Shown: one piece after another, positions 1-12,780 of the stretch
Layout of the letters: each line of letters opens with the position of its first letter
How positions within the stretch are numbered: position 1 is the stretch's first letter
NCBI RefSeq assembly: GCF_030272615.1
Contig: NC_081409.1
Location: 611,937,755 to 612,001,754, forward strand
From: Cryptomeria japonica
Taxonomy: Eukaryota; Streptophyta; Pinopsida; Cupressales; Cupressaceae
Direction: 5' to 3'
DNA length: 64,000 nt
Made by a program: the position numbers and the translations under genes
Notes under the pieces: model-generated
Databases searched by the model: none
Seen by the model: only the letters and a program-made list of their open reading frames with translations
What the model was told of the DNA's origin: nothing

Positions 1-448
1 GCACCAACTACTCTTTGATCTTCCTTTTTCATTCCATCTTCCTCAAGCCACAATCAATCAGATACAATCCCGTGATTTGTGGCTCCTTCATTAATGGTGA
101 TTATCTATTTCATCGACCATGTCAATGTGGCTTCACTAGCCACAACACTTTTGCCACCTCTGCTTCACATGGCATCACAATGATCAAGACATGGCCCACC
201 AACACATAATTGGTCCAGAAAACACATACCAGTACAAGTCTTTTGCCAGTAGATCTTTCTTCTTTTGTTAACTGGTAGAGCATCCTATACTGGTAGCACA
301 TCGTTACCTCTGGTGGTGTGAGACAACTTTAACATTCTACCTCTTCATCATAAATAAGTAACCATCCTTCATTCTTTATGCTCACCCTTATGTGAATATT
401 CATCTTACCGGTTGACATCAATGACAACTTAGTGCCAAATTTCCAACA
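1..448 (+). repeat. Possible LTR tail fragment
   Basis: No gene is visible here. The block ends with a short stretch (gacatcaatgacaa, then ttccaaca at 441-448) that resembles the terminal part of the N1 LTRs further right, which end in ttgccaaca. It also uses scattered 'ctggtag' and 'taccggt' words typical of N1. It may be the end of a related LTR cut by the window edge. The similarity is short and was judged by eye only. Confidence 0.25.
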
Positions 449-751
449 CCTTCCTCTTCCCCATAATTATTAAATTAACAGGGGATACAGGGTACAAAAT
501 AAGCCCTAAAGCCATGGCAATTATCTAGGAATGGGCATGCTAGTTCATTCAAAACCAACACTCCACATATATAAGGTTCAGTGGGTTTACAAGGAACCCA
601 ATGTTGCTGCCAAGGTATTGCAATGACCGCATTATTTTGCTGGAGTATGTCAAGCAGTTGCTCGATCTCCAATCCCTATTCTCATCAAAACATAAGACAG
701 GGATAGATTTTTCAATTTCTATCGAGTTATTTTTCTTGTTCTAAAATCCAG
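449..751. other. Spacer without recognisable gene
   Basis: Only a short minus-strand open frame (475-672) is present and it resembles nothing I know. The last 30 bases before the next coding block are pyrimidine-rich and end in 'aaaatccag', so a splice acceptor in front of 752 is conceivable but unproven. Confidence 0.3.
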
Positions 752-3202
752 GTGGCAAAGACGGTAGAGCAAGAGATCCAAGATTTAAACCTAAAGGAAT
801 TTGATTATGCTTGGGAGTATTATGATCCCTATGGGAAACTCAAACAAACTACACCTAAGGAATATGAGGGGCACAAGCCTAGATTGGAGGATTTTTGGGC
901 CAACCTCCAAGACAATTTTGAGGTAAGAGAAAAGAATTATAACAGACTGTCAATTCCTCAAATTAGGGATTTTGAAATAGAAACTAATCTCCCCAAAGAC
1001 TTGAGGGATGATGGAGATTTATTGGATGCCACATATAAAGAACAAGGAATTGATAAAAGGGTCCTCTCTCCTATAAGATGGTCACCACACAAAGATGTGA
1101 AGATAGACTAGGTAACCCAAGAAGTAATAAATAGAACTAGATAGTGGCTTAGCTTGAGGGTTAGGTTGAGCACTTTGAAGGGGAAGCAGAAGGATTCCAC
1201 CTCAGGTGTGTGCCATTCAAGGGGTTATAAGAAATATGCTCGCAAGACAAGATCGAGCTCTAGGAAAATACATCTATGGACCAGGATGAAGCAGATGGAC
1301 CTAAAGATAGCACTGATGAATTAATGACAAAGCTTCATGTGCAGATGAGAAAATCTGAGTTATTGAAGAAGGCTGCAGACCTTGGAGTAACAGATGGGCT
1401 AGGCATTGTACCACTAGAAAAGGTTCTTCCTGTGAGAACAACAATTGGGAAAACTCCAGGGGAAGGCGCTCTAGAGGAAGAAGAAGAAATAGAAACAGAT
1501 GAAGATGCGCCCACTCAGCCTCCCCCAATAGCTGCAACATAGGTCCCATTTACCAATGCCCCTATGCCACCACCAATTGATACAACTACAATGCCTCCCA
1601 GGACATAGGCATTTAGGCCTACCACTGAAAATGTAATCATCCAAAATATTAAATCAAACTCTGATCAAGAAGAGGAACAACCTAGGGAAAAATAGTCACT
1701 TGGAGAGGAGAAAGAATGAAGTGAGGTGGAAGATTTATTGAATGAAAGATTAGTTTTAACCCCTCAGGACCAAGAACACCTCTTTAAGGATATAGCTATC
1801 GGGAAAGGTATGACAAAAACATATAAGGAGGGAAGGACATTTGGAGAAGAGGTTAGTGATAAGTTGGGAGAGTTGCATAAGCAACAACAGTTGAATGTTA
1901 ACATTGCTCTCCAAACTAATCTAGCCTGCCAAGTTTCTTCGCCTCAAGATCCTAAATATACAGAAGTAGAAGAGATGGATGAAGTAGAAGAACATGCCAA
2001 TGTCCATATTATAATGGCCGACATAGTGTCACATGAAGGTGACAAGGATAAAGATGTACCACAGTGGCTCGAATTCACCTTTGAGAGGAAGAAGAGGAAA
2101 GTAGTGTTACCTAAGGTTACACTACAATAGGCAATCACGGAGGAACCAAGGAAGGTCAAGAAACCTAAGACTGTACATCATTTGTTGAGGACAGGTTCTG
2201 GTGAAATGGTTGCAGATGTGGTAGTTCTACTATAGACAAAAGTTCAAGCCTCCCTGAAGTACCAGGTATCTCAGATAGAATTAGGTAAGCAAACGAAGTG
2301 GGAGGAGTTGGATACTTTTGAACTAGCTACTAGTGTCGTCAAGGGACAAATAGAGAAAGAACATACCTCTCATGCTAAGGTTGAGGCACAGCCAGAGTAG
2401 TACAAGTAAATGTTGATAGAAATGGGCAAGCCATTGGATACTTGCAAAAATGATAATCTACCTTCAACCTCATCACTCCCAAAGGGAGAGGTAAAAGCAT
2501 TCATGGAGGTAAGACATGTAGTTGCTACAACGAAGTCGTGGGCCCAAATAAATGCCTCAAAAATTAGATTGTTTTTGCAAAATACTATGAAGGAGTATAA
2601 GGAGGTAGTACACGTAGGAGGAGAATTAGCTTCTTCTTCTCAACAATGTGAGCAAAAGCTCAATGTGTTAAATAAAAAATTCTGGATATTAAGTTTTGCA
2701 CCTAGGAGAGGAGGTAATAATAAAGGAAGACCTCTTGGGTGGTGATAGTTGTAAGAACTTGCAATCTTACACATACATTTTGGAACTGAAGATCGAGATG
2801 CTTCAATAGTATGTGAAGGATGTGGCAAAAATCCGAGTTCCTCTCCTCAAGGTAGTTTTGAAATATGAGGATTTTGTAAAGCATTTACTCGGAGTTTTTG
2901 GACTAGGGATAACTGGTATAGGGATTATGGAGGAAGAGCAAGTACTAAGTTAGTGGGATGCATATGAGGCCCAGCATTTGGGACTTCCTACTTAGCTCGT
3001 TGTCACACTGATGGATAGACATACTCACTTAATTAGACAATGTCAAGAGGCAACAAAAATAATAGGGGAGTTGGAGGAGAAAAGAAAGAATGCAGAGGAA
3101 GTTTTGAAAAAGTATGAATTCATAATTAAGCATGTGGTTGATCCCCCCGCTAAGGTATTTGCATGCATCATTAATAATTATAAATCTTATATAAAGATGT
3201 AG
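752..3202 (+). pseudogene. Retroelement-associated gag-like ORF of unknown family (element D)
   Basis: I do not recognise this gene. Open stretches at 752-1111 (frame 2), 1276-1542, 1726-2130 and 2410-2745 (all frame 1) and about 2740-3202 (frame 2 again) read as one decayed ORF of roughly 800 codons with two frameshifts and several stops, mostly TAG. The N-terminal part is globular and aromatic-rich (FDYAWEYYDPYGKL near residue 17). The middle is acidic and proline-rich, with a run EEEEEIETDED. The C-terminus is charged and probably coiled coil (IIGELEEKRKNAEEVLKKYE). The first open codon is GTG, not ATG, so the true start is unknown. No RT, RNase H or integrase motif is present. The layout (globular head, acidic linker, coiled-coil tail) resembles the ORF of N1 at 9013-12391, but I could not align the two convincingly. 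Confidence 0.45.
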
Positions 3203-4253
3203 AAGATGAACCTATAGTAACTAAAGATAGAAGAACTTTTGAGGAGAGATTTTACATGACTTCTCCACTATACTCTGACTGTAGCTCCAACTCATGTCCT
3301 AGTTTTGAACAAAATTCTGCATGACTACGAAATCCTGGCTCATACAGCATGCTCTTCATAGTGCTCACCAAACCTCTATTTCATAGTAGTTAACTGGAGT
3401 CTAGAGGTAGAAACTTGCAAGTTAACTATGACTCTTAGTTTTGAGTTCTTAATTTAGATTATGTTTATTTCCTAGAAAGTAGGGTAGAAAACTCTTTAAA
3501 TTGAGAAGTTTGATTCATTTATAAGGGTCCACAAATTGATGAATTGAGGCCCACTTAGAAATTTTAGACTATTTTGCAGATTGTTATAAACTTGAGTTAT
3601 TTTTGTTATACGTTTTTTGAAATTAATACAAGAAGAATCTTCTAGATTTCCTGATCTATGCATATGTTCTACGAGTTTGTTCTTTGTAATCCATTAATGT
3701 TTATTGTTTGAAATTAGCAATGTGTGCTAATCTTTCATTTATTGCCTTATGACTCATGCTACGCACGTAAGTGGTGTATGATAATTACTGTGATAGGAAA
3801 TATTGTGATGATATTCTTTCCATAAGTCTATAAGGTTGCTGACTTTGTAGGTTTACTAGAGGTTCGTTGTTGAATGCTAATTTAGATAATATTTGATGAT
3901 ATTTGGGCTATAGGGTACTGATTAAGTAGTTCGTTAAGTTATCATTGAATTGGTTTCATTGTTATTTTATTTTTTCCCTATCTCTTGCAGTTTATTTCCA
4001 GAAAAATCTTACAACTATAAAATCCAAAAAAAGGAAGTTGAGTTATTAATGATTAGTGGGATTTAATTTTAACTAGCAGGCCCCTTAACAAGTACAACCA
4101 CATCAACCATTGGGCTACCCATCACCATTAAGACCCCACTATAGAGACCTTGGAGTGATTTGTTCCCCAAAACTTATTATTTTTTAGGAGAGGTGGTGAG
4201 TGTTCACATTGGCTAGCTGACTGTTGGTGAGTGTGTCAAATTAGTCATTAACA
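3203..4253. other. AT-rich non-coding stretch after element D
   Basis: No coding sequence is visible. It is probably the 3' non-coding part or a decayed LTR of element D. It ends abruptly at 4254, where the truncated LTR of element A begins. Confidence 0.3.
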
Positions 4254-5361
4254 TGTACTTTGGACCAAGGTGCTCAAAATTGGACTGATACAACTTTCCA
4301 AAAGCCTAATTAGGCCTCCAACAACACTACAACTACCTCTTAGACTCTCTACAACCCTATAAAACCAACTTGGAAAGAAAAGGAATGTCAAGAATGAAAT
4401 TATTACATAGGTTTTAAGATCTCATTGGCTGTTTGGGTACCCAAACCAACAACAAACCACTCAACCTTGTCAAACCGGCCTAATACATGGAGATATTAGG
4501 CCTTAAATTGCTCAAAACCCCACTTAAACTCCTCCTCTACAAAAATGGTTCAAAACCCACTTGGCTCATAAAGATACCCATCAGTCCACCAATCACTAAG
4601 TCAACTCGTTAGTGGAATGAGTAGATATGCACAATTCTTGATAAAACCCTCCAAACTAAGGGTTTTGGACTGGTCTAGACAAAATCACTTGTATAATGCA
4701 CAAAAACTAATTAAATCACTCCAAACTAGTCCCAAATTAAAGGTAACTTAGATACCTTTCCATAAAGTCCAGCCTTGAGTTCTAATTCATCTAAAATTAA
4801 GAGTTATGATACAAAGTGCAACGTTTTTTTGGAAATTGCAGAGAAAAGGTTCATGAAATTGCCTTCAAACTTGGAGTTCTCTGTACAATGGCAATAACCA
4901 ACCCCTTCCAAACATCTGGGGGGTCTATAAATAATCTAAACTCAATACCTATAACCACCATTTGATTGGTTAGCCTTACAACCACCTTTTTGAATGTTAA
5001 GTGTCTTGACAATGTTGAAAAGTTGTCAAGCAACTTTTACAAACTTGCACAATTTGCATTTTTTGAAACCAATGACCCCTAAAAATTTGTAGACATCTCA
5101 AATAGGACATATAAACACCAAATACATCAGAGATATCTCCATACCACATTTTGGGATGCATTGACCTAGTTTGACCAAGATGTCCCTATTTGAGTACATT
5201 CAACAAATTAGCATCAAGGCCTTACAATATGAGACAAAAGGACTCCGAAAGTTTGAAAATGGTGCTTGAGATGTTATTACATCAAAAATAAACAACAAAA
5301 CATGAAACCAAGAACAAACATCTTGAAAAGGTCCCATGGACCCAACTGTGCCCTTGCACCA
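4254..5361 (-). repeat. Element A 3' LTR, truncated
   Basis: This is a direct repeat of about 21723-22825: both begin with gtactttggaccaagg and end with tcccatggacccaact followed by a caccatg. The match stops at 4254 although the right copy runs on to 21327, so roughly 390 bp of the LTR are missing here. Confidence 0.8.
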
Positions 5362-6760
5362 TGCTCTCGAGAAAGAAGATTCTCAAGTTCCACTTGAGAT
5401 GAGGTCTTCAATGGAGACACCATGTTGTTTAATATCATTCTTAGTCATCCAAGTAGCATCTTATTTAGGTAGATATTTCCACTTGATCAAATATTCCTTG
5501 TATGTCTTTATTCTAGTTTTCTTCACCTCCTTAGTGTCAAGGATATACTCAAGCCTCATTGGTTTGCTAGGGGGCAAATCCTTCACCCAATAATCATCTT
5601 CATTTATTGTTGTACCTTCATTAGAACCTACAACCACAAATCTTTTATATGAAAATAAATCAGATATATTAAATATGTGAGATATGGCTACCCCAATGGG
5701 TAACTCAATCTCATATGCATTGGGACCAAACTTGTGAACCACCCGACATGGTCCTATCTTCTTCATCATCATCATTTTAGTGTACTTTCCCTTGGGAAGT
5801 CTTTCCTTATTTAGATGTGCCAATACAAAATCACCAACCTTGAATTGTAGGTCTCTCCTCTTCAAATATGCCCTTTCTTTGTACTTTTGTATATTGTTTT
5901 CAAGGGTTTCCCTTACTTGTTGATGAATGTCCTTGATTGCTACAAAAAAAATTCTCTTTGAGCACTCTTCCTATCAAACCCTTGGAGATCTCTCAATTCA
6001 TACACACCTCTAGGGTGCATCCCATAAACAACTTCAAATGGGGTCCTTCCAATGCTCCTATTCATGGAATCATTATAAGCATACTCCGCTTGAGGCAAGA
6101 TTAGATCCCAAGCCTACCCATGTTCTTTGGTAAGACATCTCAAGAGGTTTCCCAAGGATCTAATAAAAACTTCTATTTGGCCATCCGTTTGTGGATGTTA
6201 GGCTGAGATATAAGACAATTTGTGTCAAGTTTCTTCCATAAGGTCCTCCAAAAGTGGCCTATAAACTTGGAATCCCTATTAGAGACAATATTCAATGGTA
6301 AACCATGAATTCTCACCATTTATTTGAAGAACAAACCTGCAATTTGAGATGCATCATTAGTACATTTGCAGGGAAGAAAGTGTGCCATCTTACTAAACTG
6401 GTCAACAACCACAAAAACACTGTCAAAACCTCTTGGAGTTCTAGGTAGCCCTAGTATAAAATCCATACTCACACTTTCCCAAGGCCTATCGGGAAGTGGT
6501 AAGGGTTGATAAAGCCCTACATTTGAGGAAGTACCCTTGGCCTTTTGGAAAATAGAACACCCTTCAACATACCTCCTTACATCAACCTGCTTTTTTGGCC
6601 AATAATAGAATCTCCTAACCAAATCCAAAGTTTTGCCAAGCCCAAAATGACCCCCCAAACTTACACAATGATTTTCCATAATAATATTATCCCTCATTGA
6701 ACATCTAGGTATGCATAACTAACTCCCCTTGAAGAGTAAACCATTCTGAAGCAAAAAATC
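5362..6760 (-). pseudogene. Element A integrase and chromodomain
   Basis: This is the pol C-terminus of a chromovirus; integrase would insert the cDNA into chromatin. At 6697-6320 the translation shows the zinc-binding/core region (LGGHFGLGKTLDLVRRFYYW, then the core start MDFILGLPRTPRGFDSVFVV with its first catalytic Asp). At 5865-5461 an SH3-like module (FKVGDFVLAHLNKERLPKGK) leads into a chromodomain (EYLIKWKYLPK, then a stop, then DATW), the part that tethers integration to modified histones in this lineage. Several stops and at least one frameshift lie between 5865 and 6320. The reading frame runs towards the 3' LTR at 5361. Confidence 0.85.
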
Positions 6761-7998
6761 AGAATACTCACTGTGGAAGGTATTGGAGGATTGTTCACAA
6801 ACCTCATGAATCTCCTTGAAATATTCATCATCATCGTACATGCCCTTGAGTGAATCTATCCCCATGCTCTAGAATTGAATTTCTTGTACCATGAGTGCTC
6901 TCCTACTAAGAGCATCCACCACCTTATTAGCTTGACCTGTGTTGTGCTTTATGCTGAAAGTGTAGGCTTGCAAGGATTCAACCTACTTCATATGCATGTG
7001 GTTAAGCTTATCCTATCCATTCAAGAAACTGAGAGCATGGTTATCAGTAAAAACAACAAATTCTTTGGGCAGAAAATAATGTCTCCATTTTTTAAGATCC
7101 CGTACCATAGCATACAATTCCAAGTCATATGAAGAGTACTTCCTTTTTGTATCATTGAGTTTCTCTGAGAAGAATGCCACCAGTCTGCCCTCTTGGCTTA
7201 ACACTGCCCCTATTGCCTAATTTCTAGCATCACATTCAATAGTGAAAATTTTATCAAAATCAGGGAGAACAAGTATAGGTTGTTGTGCTACCCTTTTCTT
7301 CAAATACTCAAAACTCCTATTGGCCTCATTAGTCCAAGAAAACTTACATTTACTTCCACCCTTAATAGTATCTATCATAGGTGCACAAATGTGACTAAAA
7401 TTATTTATGAACTTCCTATAGAAACTAGCAAGCCCATGGAAACTTCTAACATCACCAACCGACCTTGGGGTTGGCCAATTAAGAATGGCCTCTACCTTGG
7501 AGGGATCAATTTTCATATTTCCCTTGGAGATGACAAAACCAAGGTACACTAGTTCTTCCTTCATGAAATCACATTTCTCCAAATTGATCATGAGTTTCTC
7601 CTCATGTAACCTCCTGAGAACCATGTCCAAATGATGTAAATGTTCTTCATTTGACCTACTAAACACAACAATATCATCAAGGTAAACAACAACAAATTTA
7701 CCAATAAAAGATTTCAACGCCTCATTCATTAGGCGCATATAGGTACTAGGAGCATTTGACAGCCCAAAGGGCATCACCATCCATTCATATAGGCCTTCAT
7801 TAGTCTTGAAAGTAGTCTTCCATTCATCCCCCTCTCTAATCCTTATTTGATGGTAACTGCTCTTAAGATCAATCTTTGAAAAGTAACATGCTCCCCCCAA
7901 ACAATCCGTTAGGTCTTCATTCTGTGGCATTGGGAATCTATATCTAATAGTGATCCTATTAATGTCTCTTGAATCTATTTGAAGTCACCATTTACCAT
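6761..7998 (-). pseudogene. Element A reverse transcriptase (palm/thumb) and RNase H
   Basis: The frame at 7930-7217 holds RT motifs in order: [15 protein letters not shown], the [15 protein letters not shown] region, and the catalytic box [11 protein letters not shown]. The connection domain follows ([18 protein letters not shown]). RNase H starts at FTIECDARN and continues at 7204-7013 with VLSQEGRLVAFFSEKLNDT and FVVFTDNHALSFL. The frame is interrupted by stops. Its N-terminal end is cut by N1 at the target duplication 7999-8003, and the RT continues beyond N1 at 14675. Confidence 0.9.
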
Positions 7999-8003
7999 CC
8001 TTC
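7999..8003. repeat. Target-site duplication of N1, left copy
   Basis: CCTTC immediately before the N1 LTR, repeated at 14670-14674 directly after the other LTR. Five bases is the usual size for LTR retrotransposons. Confidence 0.85.
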
Positions 8004-8794
8004 TATTAGGATTCCCAAAGATACTGAGAGGGGGGGCTGAATCAGTATCTAACCAGTATTTAAATTTACTTGACTTAAAACATGAAAAGCATATCAAAAC
8101 TGTGTACTGGTAAACTTGAAATAATGTAGTAGACAAGAATAATAACAACAACATGAGAAGCACACCTTAACATAGTATTTTAATGAGTAAACCTGGTGTG
8201 GGAGAAAACTCAGTGGGATTTGTGACCCACAATATTCGCTTACTGGCCAATAAGGGAATATTACTCTTACATTAGGGGCCTGCACATGCAGGAAGGCCAA
8301 GTGCCTAGAGCTCATTGCTCAAATACAAAAAGAAGTCATACTGACTTACAAAATTGGATTATACTAATCCAATGTCTTGTACTGCTTCAGATTAGCATCT
8401 GCTATGCCAGATTCAATACCGGTTTCTGCTCTGCTCCAACATAAACCCTTAACCAATATTTCACATATTAGGTCTACTTATTTCGCATCCTATTTCACAC
8501 ACTTCCTATTACAAAATGATCTCATACATATATGATTCATATTACAACTCACCATGTCGTCTTACAATGATTTTACAATTAATTACAAAATTCATTTTAA
8601 ACAAAATTGAAGTCGGCCAAGGTGCCAGTATCCTTCCTTTCACTACCAGTGTTCTGTATGTCGGTGTAGAGTCAGTCTATCAGTGCTGATATCAATATCT
8701 TTGTCTTGCCGATTTCATATGATTGCAAGGTTTCCGTTAATGACAAAACCTTCAATCACCTACAATTTCTCATTGGAGTGTGCATTTGCCAACA
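8004..8794 (-). repeat. N1 3' LTR
   Basis: Direct repeat of 13879-14669, same length (791 bp). It begins TATTAGG where the other copy begins TGTTAGG (one terminal G-to-A change) and ends CCAACA. Many scattered differences are visible between the two, so the insertion is not recent. Confidence 0.9.
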
Positions 8795-8810
8795 ATCTCC
8801 CCCTTTGGCA
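8795..8810 (-). promoter_or_regulatory. N1 polypurine tract
   Basis: The minus strand reads TGCCAAAGGGGGAGAT directly before the 3' LTR, the position and composition of a plus-strand primer. Confidence 0.8.
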
Positions 8811-9012
8811 CTGATGGCAACACTCATGAGAAAAATCCAAAAAGTGTTGTCCAAAAAGAATCTTCCAGAATTGTCTTACCAAAAATGTGTGCTCCCCCTG
8901 AGCTGATAGTGTCATCTGGTGATCATTTTTCTCATTGCCTCTACTCCCCCTTTGACATCAATGACAAAGTTTGTCATTTGGTGTCAGTGGAGTCCTGCCG
9001 AGATTCTTGTAA

Positions 9013-12000
9013 CTAGTGGGTTACAATCTGAAATATATCTGTCAAGATCAAATTTATACCATTTCTGAATATCTTTCTATCTTTTATTGCCTCTTGTGTT
9101 CTCTGCATTGTACCGGTGAGTATGTGCATTTTCTCTTCCGGTGTCTTTAGTCTAGGAACCAGAGCCTCAGATATTTCTTTTCTCAAAGAAATAAGATACT
9201 CTAGTCTTGGACTAAGTCTGCATTTCAAGTCCTTTGCCTTATCCTTTATTTCCTGTTTGTCATTCTCTAGTTTCTTGATTTTCTCTTCTTGCTCTGCAAT
9301 CTTCTTTTCTAACTCCAAAAATGAATCTGATGCTCCTATCAAATTGTCAGCAATATTTTTTATCTTCTTTTGTGCTTTGTTGATCTCCTTGTCAAGATCC
9401 TCTGTTAATACATTCATTTTGCAAGTGTCCCTGTATAGTTTCTTGAAGTCATAAATTATTTCTCCAAGTTCCGATAAAAGGGTATCCATTTCTTCCTTGT
9501 TCTTCTTTACAATATCCTCAAAGAATTTCTCTTTTTCTTTTATCATTCTTTCCTTAAATTTATCCTCATTTATTTGATCAATAGTGAATAGGTTACTGAT
9601 GATGAACTTAGACAATGTGTCTAGTTGTCCTAAAGAATCCTTATTATCAACTATGCACTTTGGTGCAATCAATTTAAGAATTGGTATTGTATCATCAATA
9701 GCCTTGTGCATGGCATTCTATTATCTTCTTTATTGAATCTAACAAGACTTCTATTACATTAGTAGATCTGAATTCTACCATAGCTATACCAGATGTTTGT
9801 CCAACAGTCTTTACAATAGCCATGCTACCGGTTGTGGTAATTTCCTTGCTTGGTTCGACCTCTGGTAGGTCTATCTATGTTTTCATTTCTACAAACAAAG
9901 GTTTATGCTTTTTAGTTTGGGCCAGTGGCACTGTCTCTGTCTGAACCTGTGCTTCAACCTGTACCTATTCTACTTTCTCCAATTTTGTCTCAAAAGGTTT
10001 CTCTAAGCTTTCATCTACCGGTTTCTCAGATATTGGCTCAGTTTGTACCTCTGAACTTTCCTTAGCCAGTTCTTCAGATGGTTTATCTATTGTATCTACC
10101 GGTTTCTCAGTGGTATCCTCTGCCGGTTGCTCTACCTGTGAAGGTTTTTCTATGTTCAACTCAACCTCTACAGCCGGTGACTCAGTAGTCACATCTTTCT
10201 CCTTATCCTCAGTGGTTTCTTTGTCAACCACAACATTAACTTCCTGAGTGTCTACATTTACTATATACAAAATTTATGATTCAGGATTTTTATCCTCTAC
10301 CGGAGTCTTTATACTCTCTATGGCCGATTGTCTGTCAGTAGTGTCTACCGGTGGAGTATCTAAAAGAGGTGGGGGTATATTATTAGTTATTTTTAGGCTT
10401 GGTGGTCCACCTACCTTACCTTTACCCTTATCTTTGTCCTTTTGATATACTTTGATAGTTTTAGGCCTAAGTAATTCTTCCTCTTTCTCTTTTTCCACAA
10501 AGAATATATCCCATCCATCTGTTGTTTCCTTAGATACTTCATTTACTCTGCTAGCCATTAGTGCTACATGTCAGTGAGTAGTAGAAAATACTGTCCAGTT
10601 AGCCTCACTGATTAATTTGTGTATTTCATCAAGTGAGTTAACTGGATGCACTGCCAATAATTTTTCAATTTTAATCTTTTTATCCAGTTCAACAATGGCT
10701 AATCTTCTAGCTTCTAATCTCCTATACAAATCATTTGGAATTTCATCAACAACTTCCATTAAGAATTTCTTGTATGTGTCTAAGTGTAAAATTACACTGT
10801 TCTCTACACTTTCCTTATCATCAGCTAATAGTGTATTGTATATTTTATTTATGTTCTTCAGCTTACCATCCTTTGTAATTTCACTAAGAAGTTTGTCTAG
10901 AGGAGTAATAGTTTGTTTTGTCTTCTTCTTCTTAGGAGTCATTTTCTTCGCTAGAGGCCTTACTGCCTGTTGCTTCTGTCTTATCCTTTTAGGTGTGGGA
11001 GAAGGTGCTGGTGAGGGTTTTCTTTTCCTTTCAACCCTTTTAAATACTGTAGGTATGTCACTCTCAGAAGAAGTTCCAACCAGTGAAAGATGAGTTTCCG
11101 GTTGAAGTGATTCCAACTCACTTTTAGTTATACCAGTTTGTTTTAACACATCTTCTTTAATTGCTTTTGCCTGCTTGGTTCCATTTCTTATAGCTGCTTC
11201 AACCTTCTTAACCCTTTTTCTAGATTGAATTTGACTCTCTATTGTTTCTACACTACCAAATACTTTCTCTTTCGGTTCCTTTGGAGCTTCAAGGAGGGAT
11301 TTTGCATATGTTTCTATGATGTTGTCATCTGTTTCATAGCCCATTTCAGTTACCCAAATAGTTCTAGGGATAACAACCTCCATCCAAATTTCATCTTTCT
11401 TGATCCAAAAATAGATTTCCTTTTGATATTTATCCACAATAGCCTGTGATAGTCTTACTCTAGTTTTCATTGAAGCCTTCAGTGCTTGAAAATACTCATT
11501 TAGGTTTTTCTCCCTGTTCTCTGCCATATTGCTCAGTAAATCTAATAGTTGTTTTCCTACCGGTATGTCAAAACCAAAATCTCTGGCACCAATACTGGGC
11601 ACTTGTTTGGTTATTTACAGCATCAAACAAACAAGTAAGTTTCCAAATCTGAATGTTCCTTTCTTATCTCTTTTGATCTTACCCAAATTGTCTATGAACT
11701 CATCTTTAAGCCATTCACATATATCTATCCTTGTATTATCATTGACCATATCATAGGCACTCTTGATACATAGGCTAGAAACTAAGTTTAACCTATTTGC
11801 ATGTGTAGCCTTATAACCTAAGATCATACTGATAAATTTGACATTTATATCCTTCACATCGTTTACCCTTAGAGATCTCTTATCAAATGTTGCACCGGTT
11901 AGGTTTATCACTCTGTCATTTGAGACCTTCTTTGTTTTGTCTGGTCTGTTACCAGTGGAGGGTAACCCTGTTATGGCTTTTACTGCTTCTTTTGTGATTT

Positions 12001-12391
12001 TATGAACTGAGTCCAACCCAAAAAATTCACCATGTACTCTTCTTAACACAATCCTTATGATGTCCTTGGAAAAATTTGGGATACTAAGAATTACAGTGAT
12101 ACCTAGGGTTTCTACTATCTTATGTTCAGGTTTGACATTTCTGGTTTCATCACAAATCACTGTCTGATACATATTCTTAATTTCTTCATCACCTAGTTCA
12201 TCAATATGACAATGTATATACATCCTAAGGTCTTCAGCATAAACTACTCCTTTAGTAATTTGAGAAAATACACCTATGCTATCATCTTTCTTTGCAATTT
12301 CGGGAACAAGCTGGAATACGGGTCTAGGGCACTTAATAACTTCAACAACAGTAGGGTTTGCAATAAATTCAGGAGTGGATGAAGATGCCAT
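9013..12391 (-). pseudogene. N1 long ORF (about 1,100 codons), unknown function
   Basis: I do not recognise this family. From an ATG at 12391 one frame runs through 12391-11615, 11602-10571, 10558-10274 and 10270-9965, broken only by single stops (TAA and TGA among them); a frameshift near 9720 leads into 9711-9013. In order: a globular N-terminal half of about 260 residues with the motif ITKEAVKAITGLPSTG near residue 130; a basic segment (KRVKKVEAAIRNGTKQAKAI and PKRIRQKQ), possibly nucleic-acid binding or nuclear targeting; a low-complexity Glu/Lys/Pro region with repeated EKPVD; and a long C-terminal coiled coil rich in Glu and Lys. It has no polymerase or nuclease signature. A structural, gag-like or mobility-helper role is a guess based on position. 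Confidence 0.7.
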
Positions 12392-12780
12392 AGCTATAAA
12401 TACCTCAATCTACCTTAAGGATGAATGATTTGATGGATTGCTTCATGTCTTCGCTTAGAATGCCTTCGCTCGGGAATTTTCACGCTCTCGAAGATTTGAA
12501 TGCTTAGTGAAATGAAAATGAAGCCAAAACACTTGCTTTATAATGTTATTTTCTCCAACTACCACATTTAATGCTTGTCGGTTAAGTCACAACTTAACTC
12601 ATCTACCAGTATAGAAGTAATTTCAACTTCTTACCATCAATCGAGGGAATAATAGCATGTTTTTCAATTTTTTGCTAATCCCCCAAAGGATTTCCTTCAG
12701 TTAGATGAAGATTCTCCTACCAGTGGAGTGTTACTCTATTTTGCCGATGGAGGAGTATTCCCATCAACATTCTAATCTAA
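12392..12780. other. Spacer between N1 gag fragment and long ORF
   Basis: No coding sequence is seen. On the minus strand this is the leader of the N1 long ORF, and no clear promoter could be picked out. Confidence 0.4.

Noticed and set aside
475-672. 65-codon minus-strand ORF with a Cys/Trp-rich reading
   Set aside because: No homology recognised, no context, and length within chance expectation.
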